Assembly (NCBI GenBank): GCA_020847975.1
Contig: JADLBD010000035.1
Span: 1-50,774 of the forward strand
DNA: 50,774 bases
Direction: 5' to 3'
From: Bryobacterales bacterium
GTDB taxonomy: Bacteria; Acidobacteriota; Terriglobia; Bryobacterales; Bryobacteraceae
Shown here: positions 48,034 through 50,774 of the stretch, piece after piece
Layout of the letters: every line of letters begins with the position of its first letter
How positions within the stretch are numbered: position 1 is the stretch's first letter
Notes under the pieces: generated by a model
What the model was told of the DNA's origin: nothing
Database searches by the model: none
The model's input: the letters and a program-made list of their open reading frames with translations, nothing else
Translations under genes and position numbers: made by a program

Positions 48034-50774
48034 TTATGGGAAGAAGGCGCGTACGAGGAAAGTCATCAATTCCCCGCGCGTCAGCGTTCCGTCAGGAGAG
48101 TAAGTACCCAACGCGGCCGGCGTCGAGTACGTCGTTCCGTTGGAGATCCGCAACTCGCGCATCTTCTGGATGAAGGAGTAGTAGGGGTGAGTGTTCGGCA
48201 CGTCCGAGAAGTAGGGCGAGCAGCCTGTGAACAATCCGAACTGGTCGCCGACGTTGGTCACCTGCGTTCCCGCGGGTTGGCAGGACGTTGTGGTGAAGGC
48301 TCCGCTGGTCACGGTTGGGAACACGGCGTTCATTTTCGCGCGGATGACGAAGACGGCCATTTCACCGCGTGTCAGCGTGCGTGTGGGGCAGAACCGGCGC
48401 TGGCCATCGTTGGTGGCTTCACAGCCCTTCGTGTAGCCGCGGCGGTACATCGTTTCGATATAGCGCCAGTCTCCGGAAGTGCCCGTGGTATTCGTCACCG
48501 TGCCTCCGCTCGCGCCGGGGCAGGCCACGTCTGCAAAGCTGCAGAAGATGCCGCCGGTGGAGTTGAGATAGGCGGTAATGCCGGTCTCGTCCATCTGGGA
48601 ACGAAGCAGCCAGCGCGCCATTTCCGCGCGTGTGGCTGCTCCGGTGGGGTTAAACGCGGACTGCGTCCGGCTGCCCGGATCGATTTCCGTCTGCTTGGCG
48701 ATTTGGATGTAGGTGAAGAACTGATGGCCCGGCTGGACGTCGGTGTAGGAAGCGATCGTGTTGTTGTACGGATCGCGAATGGGGAACGTCACCGGATAGT
48801 GCGCCACGTAGGTGCCCCATTGTCCGTAGCCGGGCACCGAGGCGAGGCGGCCTTTGGCGTACGAGCCGTAGAGCCAGAGCCCCATGTTGTTGGGGTCAGT
48901 GGAAGCGCCCCCGCGAATGCCGAACGGCACAATTTGCGGAGGGAATCCCGAGGGCTGCAGATCCTCGAGGAAATCGAACGGCGAAAGGGAGGCGGTCACG
49001 GGGTGGCGGAACGGCTGCGCGGTATCGTAGGCGTCTTCGCCGCAACGGATGTCAAACAGCCCGGGGTAGGCGCGGGCGGAGTTGGTGTTTCCGGTGAGTC
49101 CGGAACTGACCCCTGGCTCCTGTCCTTTGCAGGCCAGCAGGGCGACTGTGGCCATTTGGCCGTACTGGAAGGTGCGCGGATCAGAGGGCGCAAGGGGAGG
49201 GAAGACGGTTCCGGCGAACAGCTTTTCGAGGAAGGGCTGCACGTTGACGGGGAAAATGGAGCCGTATTGCACGACGTTCGCTGGAGTGTCATGCATGGGC
49301 GCGTAGTAGCTGCCGTTGGCCCAGCTTGTGTTGTAGACCTCCGTGGCGGCTCCGGTGGCGCTGAGTTTCTGAACGATGTCGTAGACGACGGTGGACCAGT
49401 TTGCCTCCTTGCAGTTGGAGTCCGCATCGCAGGGGGCCGTCGGCAGCGCTTGGAATTCAGGCAGGAACGCGACACGGGCGACATAGCGCTCGCCTTCGCG
49501 AGCAATTACGCGGTGGGGGCGGTCGTCTCCCACGTGCAGCCACGGCGTGGTGAGTTGGTTGTTGGGAGATGGCTGCGTCAACTTGTCCCTCTGAATGATG
49601 GAGTCGGGATTGATGAACCGCGGTACCGTGTGGGATTGCAAGGCGCCAAGGTGTGGGATGCCTCCGACGATGGCCGGGGTATTGACAGTCGCCGGTACGG
49701 AACTCACATTGGCGCCGAGTGTGCCGGCCACCGTTCGGGTGTAGATGATGGAGCGGTGATAGAGCAGCGTCTGAGGGTTGTTGTAGGACGGGAGGAATTC
49801 GGCGTTCACCGCGCCCCAGAGCGCCGAGTAGCCGCCATCGAGATTTCCATTGCCGCTGAAGCTGGCCAGCGCGCGCCCGCGCACGTGTTCCGGTTCGTAG
49901 TTGAGCCCGAACATGAATTCCGTGGCGCCACCGACGGTTCGGGACACCACACGGTCGAAGGTATAGGGCGCCGAGTTGACGACGCCGTTTGCAGCGGCTC
50001 CGGAGACGAGTCCCGGCGCCGGAACTTCGAACAGATCGTAGAAATCGCCCTGGATCTGCGGATTCAACTGTGAGGCTCCGGGGCACAGCGGACTCGCGCA
50101 ACCGGGAGTGCTCGTCACACCTGTGTAGATGGCGGCTTTCTTGTAGACACGCGTCCGTGTTCCTTCCCAAGCGAGGGCCCCGCCGGCGTTCCTGGACGCC
50201 TGTTTCGCCGAGTTTCGCTCGTTTAGGAATCCACTGCGCAAGGCTAGCGGAACGTTGTCGTTGTACACGCTCGAGGTGACGACAATGTTGTCATTGTCCA
50301 AGCCCAGACGCGCGCTCGAGGGGAAGTAGCAGACTCGGGACAGGTCACCGACGGCTGTGTTGTTGCAATCGATCGTTCTTGCTCCAGGGAAAGAGCCGCC
50401 ATTGCGGAGATCGGAAATGGAGTTGATGTTGCCAAACGGGCAGCCAGGTTCGCAGCTGTTGTCCGGGATTCCGTAGTAAGCTACCCAGTTCCCGTTGATG
50501 CCGCCGCTGTTCGGGTTCGCCTGGCTCGGGCCCGGCGGCTGCGGCGTCGTGAAGAACGTCGTGTTTCCGATCAGCCCGTTCACCGCGGGATTCGTGTTCG
50601 GCGTGCAAACGCTGGTGAAGCCACCACCTGTGCCCTGGCAACCGGTGGCCCACTTCGAGGCGATCAGCACCCAACTCGCCTTGCGGCGCAGGGGCGAGGT
50701 GGTCTGCGTCGGCACGCCCGAGCAGCCGCTGCAGCTCACCAGCCCGGTGTCCACCACCGTGAACAGAACCACGA
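48034..50774 (-). CDS. Large surface protein with three C-terminal SLH-like repeats, 5' end outside the window
   Basis: The frame is open to the window edge, so only the last 912 or so residues are seen. The C-terminal 240 residues hold three S-layer homology-type repeats, each with the conserved start TRxE: AATRAEMARWLLRSQM, TLTRGEMAVFVIRAK and TLTRGELMTFLVRAFFP, the last ending the protein. They are spread out by cysteine-containing insertions (GGIFCSFADVACPG, CEATNDGQRRFCP). The upstream part is rich in Asn, Gly, Ser and Cys and lacks a known domain (VAYYGIPDNSCEPGCPFGNI, SSVYNDNVPLALRSGFLNER). Such proteins sit on the cell surface. It is unrelated in sequence to its neighbours; the giant kinase follows after 171 bases. 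Confidence 0.75.
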   Translation of the reverse strand, partial: VVLFTVVDTGLVSCSGCSGVPTQTTSPLRRKASWVLIASKWATGCQGTGGGFTSVCTPNTNPAVNGLIGNTTFFTTPQPPGPSQANPNSGGINGNWVAYYGIPDNSCEPGCPFGNINSISDLRNGGSFPGARTIDCNNTAVGDLSRVCYFPSSARLGLDNDNIVVTSSVYNDNVPLALRSGFLNERNSAKQASRNAGGALAWEGTRTRVYKKAAIYTGVTSTPGCASPLCPGASQLNPQIQGDFYDLFEVPAPGLVSGAAANGVVNSAPYTFDRVVSRTVGGATEFMFGLNYEPEHVRGRALASFSGNGNLDGGYSALWGAVNAEFLPSYNNPQTLLYHRSIIYTRTVAGTLGANVSSVPATVNTPAIVGGIPHLGALQSHTVPRFINPDSIIQRDKLTQPSPNNQLTTPWLHVGDDRPHRVIAREGERYVARVAFLPEFQALPTAPCDADSNCKEANWSTVVYDIVQKLSATGAATEVYNTSWANGSYYAPMHDTPANVVQYGSIFPVNVQPFLEKLFAGTVFPPLAPSDPRTFQYGQMATVALLACKGQEPGVSSGLTGNTNSARAYPGLFDIRCGEDAYDTAQPFRHPVTASLSPFDFLEDLQPSGFPPQIVPFGIRGGASTDPNNMGLWLYGSYAKGRLASVPGYGQWGTYVAHYPVTFPIRDPYNNTIASYTDVQPGHQFFTYIQIAKQTEIDPGSRTQSAFNPTGAATRAEMARWLLRSQMDETGITAYLNSTGGIFCSFADVACPGASGGTVTNTTGTSGDWRYIETMYRRGYTKGCEATNDGQRRFCPTRTLTRGEMAVFVIRAKMNAVFPTVTSGAFTTTSCQPAGTQVTNVGDQFGLFTGCSPYFSDVPNTHPYYSFIQKMRELRISNGTTYSTPAALGTYSPDGTLTRGELMTFLVRAFFP

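Noticed and set aside
47083..50073. A 996-codon open frame on the plus strand across the kinase and SLH genes
   Set aside because: It runs antisense through two genes with clear family motifs and through the gap between them. Its product has no recognisable domain and the low-complexity Gly/Val/Arg/His composition usual for the opposite strand of GC-rich genes.

Overview
The window looks like chromosomal DNA of an acidobacterium, most likely of the Solibacter/Bryobacter type. This is inferred from its content: high GC throughout, a very large Oar-like TonB-dependent receptor with an N-terminal carboxypeptidase-regulatory domain, an HTH-FlgO/TolB-N-TPR protein, many exported enzymes carrying Tat or lipoprotein signals, a TPR-CHAT protein, a giant Ser/Thr kinase with PEGA domains, and frequent GTG/TTG starts. 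No rRNA, tRNA, CRISPR array or intact insertion sequence was found.

Layout. 0-2 kb: a C-terminally shortened HTH/FlgO/TPR protein, a small exported protein and a frameshifted relic of a VapC (PIN) toxin. 2-14 kb: a glycan-use locus. On the minus strand the Oar-like receptor, a GH20 hexosaminidase, an NHL-propeller/deacetylase-like protein and an exported carbon-nitrogen hydrolase lie head to tail. An AraC regulator, translationally overlapped by a DUF5060-type glycoside hydrolase, diverges from them. 14-20 kb: a minus-strand operon whose products all carry export signals (class V aminotransferase, beta-propeller-PHP metallohydrolase, RraA-like protein, DAO-type FAD oxidoreductase). 20-28 kb: sugar-related genes on the plus strand (two MFS transporters, a GH29 alpha-fucosidase, an ALDH7-like dehydrogenase with a structured leader, an orphan sugar-binding lipoprotein), plus an unusual sigma-like protein fused to an anti-sigma-type zinc finger.

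28-34 kb: a compact module comprising a small four-helix membrane protein, an exported TPR-CHAT (caspase-like) protein, a sigma factor overlapping it by a TTGA junction, a single-pass anti-sigma-like protein and a 71-residue zinc-binding anti-sigma-like protein. The architecture suggests that proteolysis could release a sigma factor. This is the most interesting system in the window, and the idea is an inference. 34-37 kb: small genes, among them a 55-residue protein with 11 cysteines, a Spy/CpxP-like protein and a kinase-fold protein, followed by a gene-poor, partly AT-rich stretch.

37-48 kb: a long minus-strand run of a 1691-residue Ser/Thr kinase, a beta-barrel protein, a TPR protein, a decaheme cytochrome (ten CXXCH), an MtrB/PioB-like barrel overlapping it by ATGA, and a small c-type cytochrome. 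It ends at a perfect 11-bp hairpin. The cytochrome/barrel pair has the makeup of a porin-cytochrome conduit for moving electrons across the outer membrane. 48-50.8 kb: the C-terminal part of a large surface protein ending in three SLH-like repeats, cut by the window edge.
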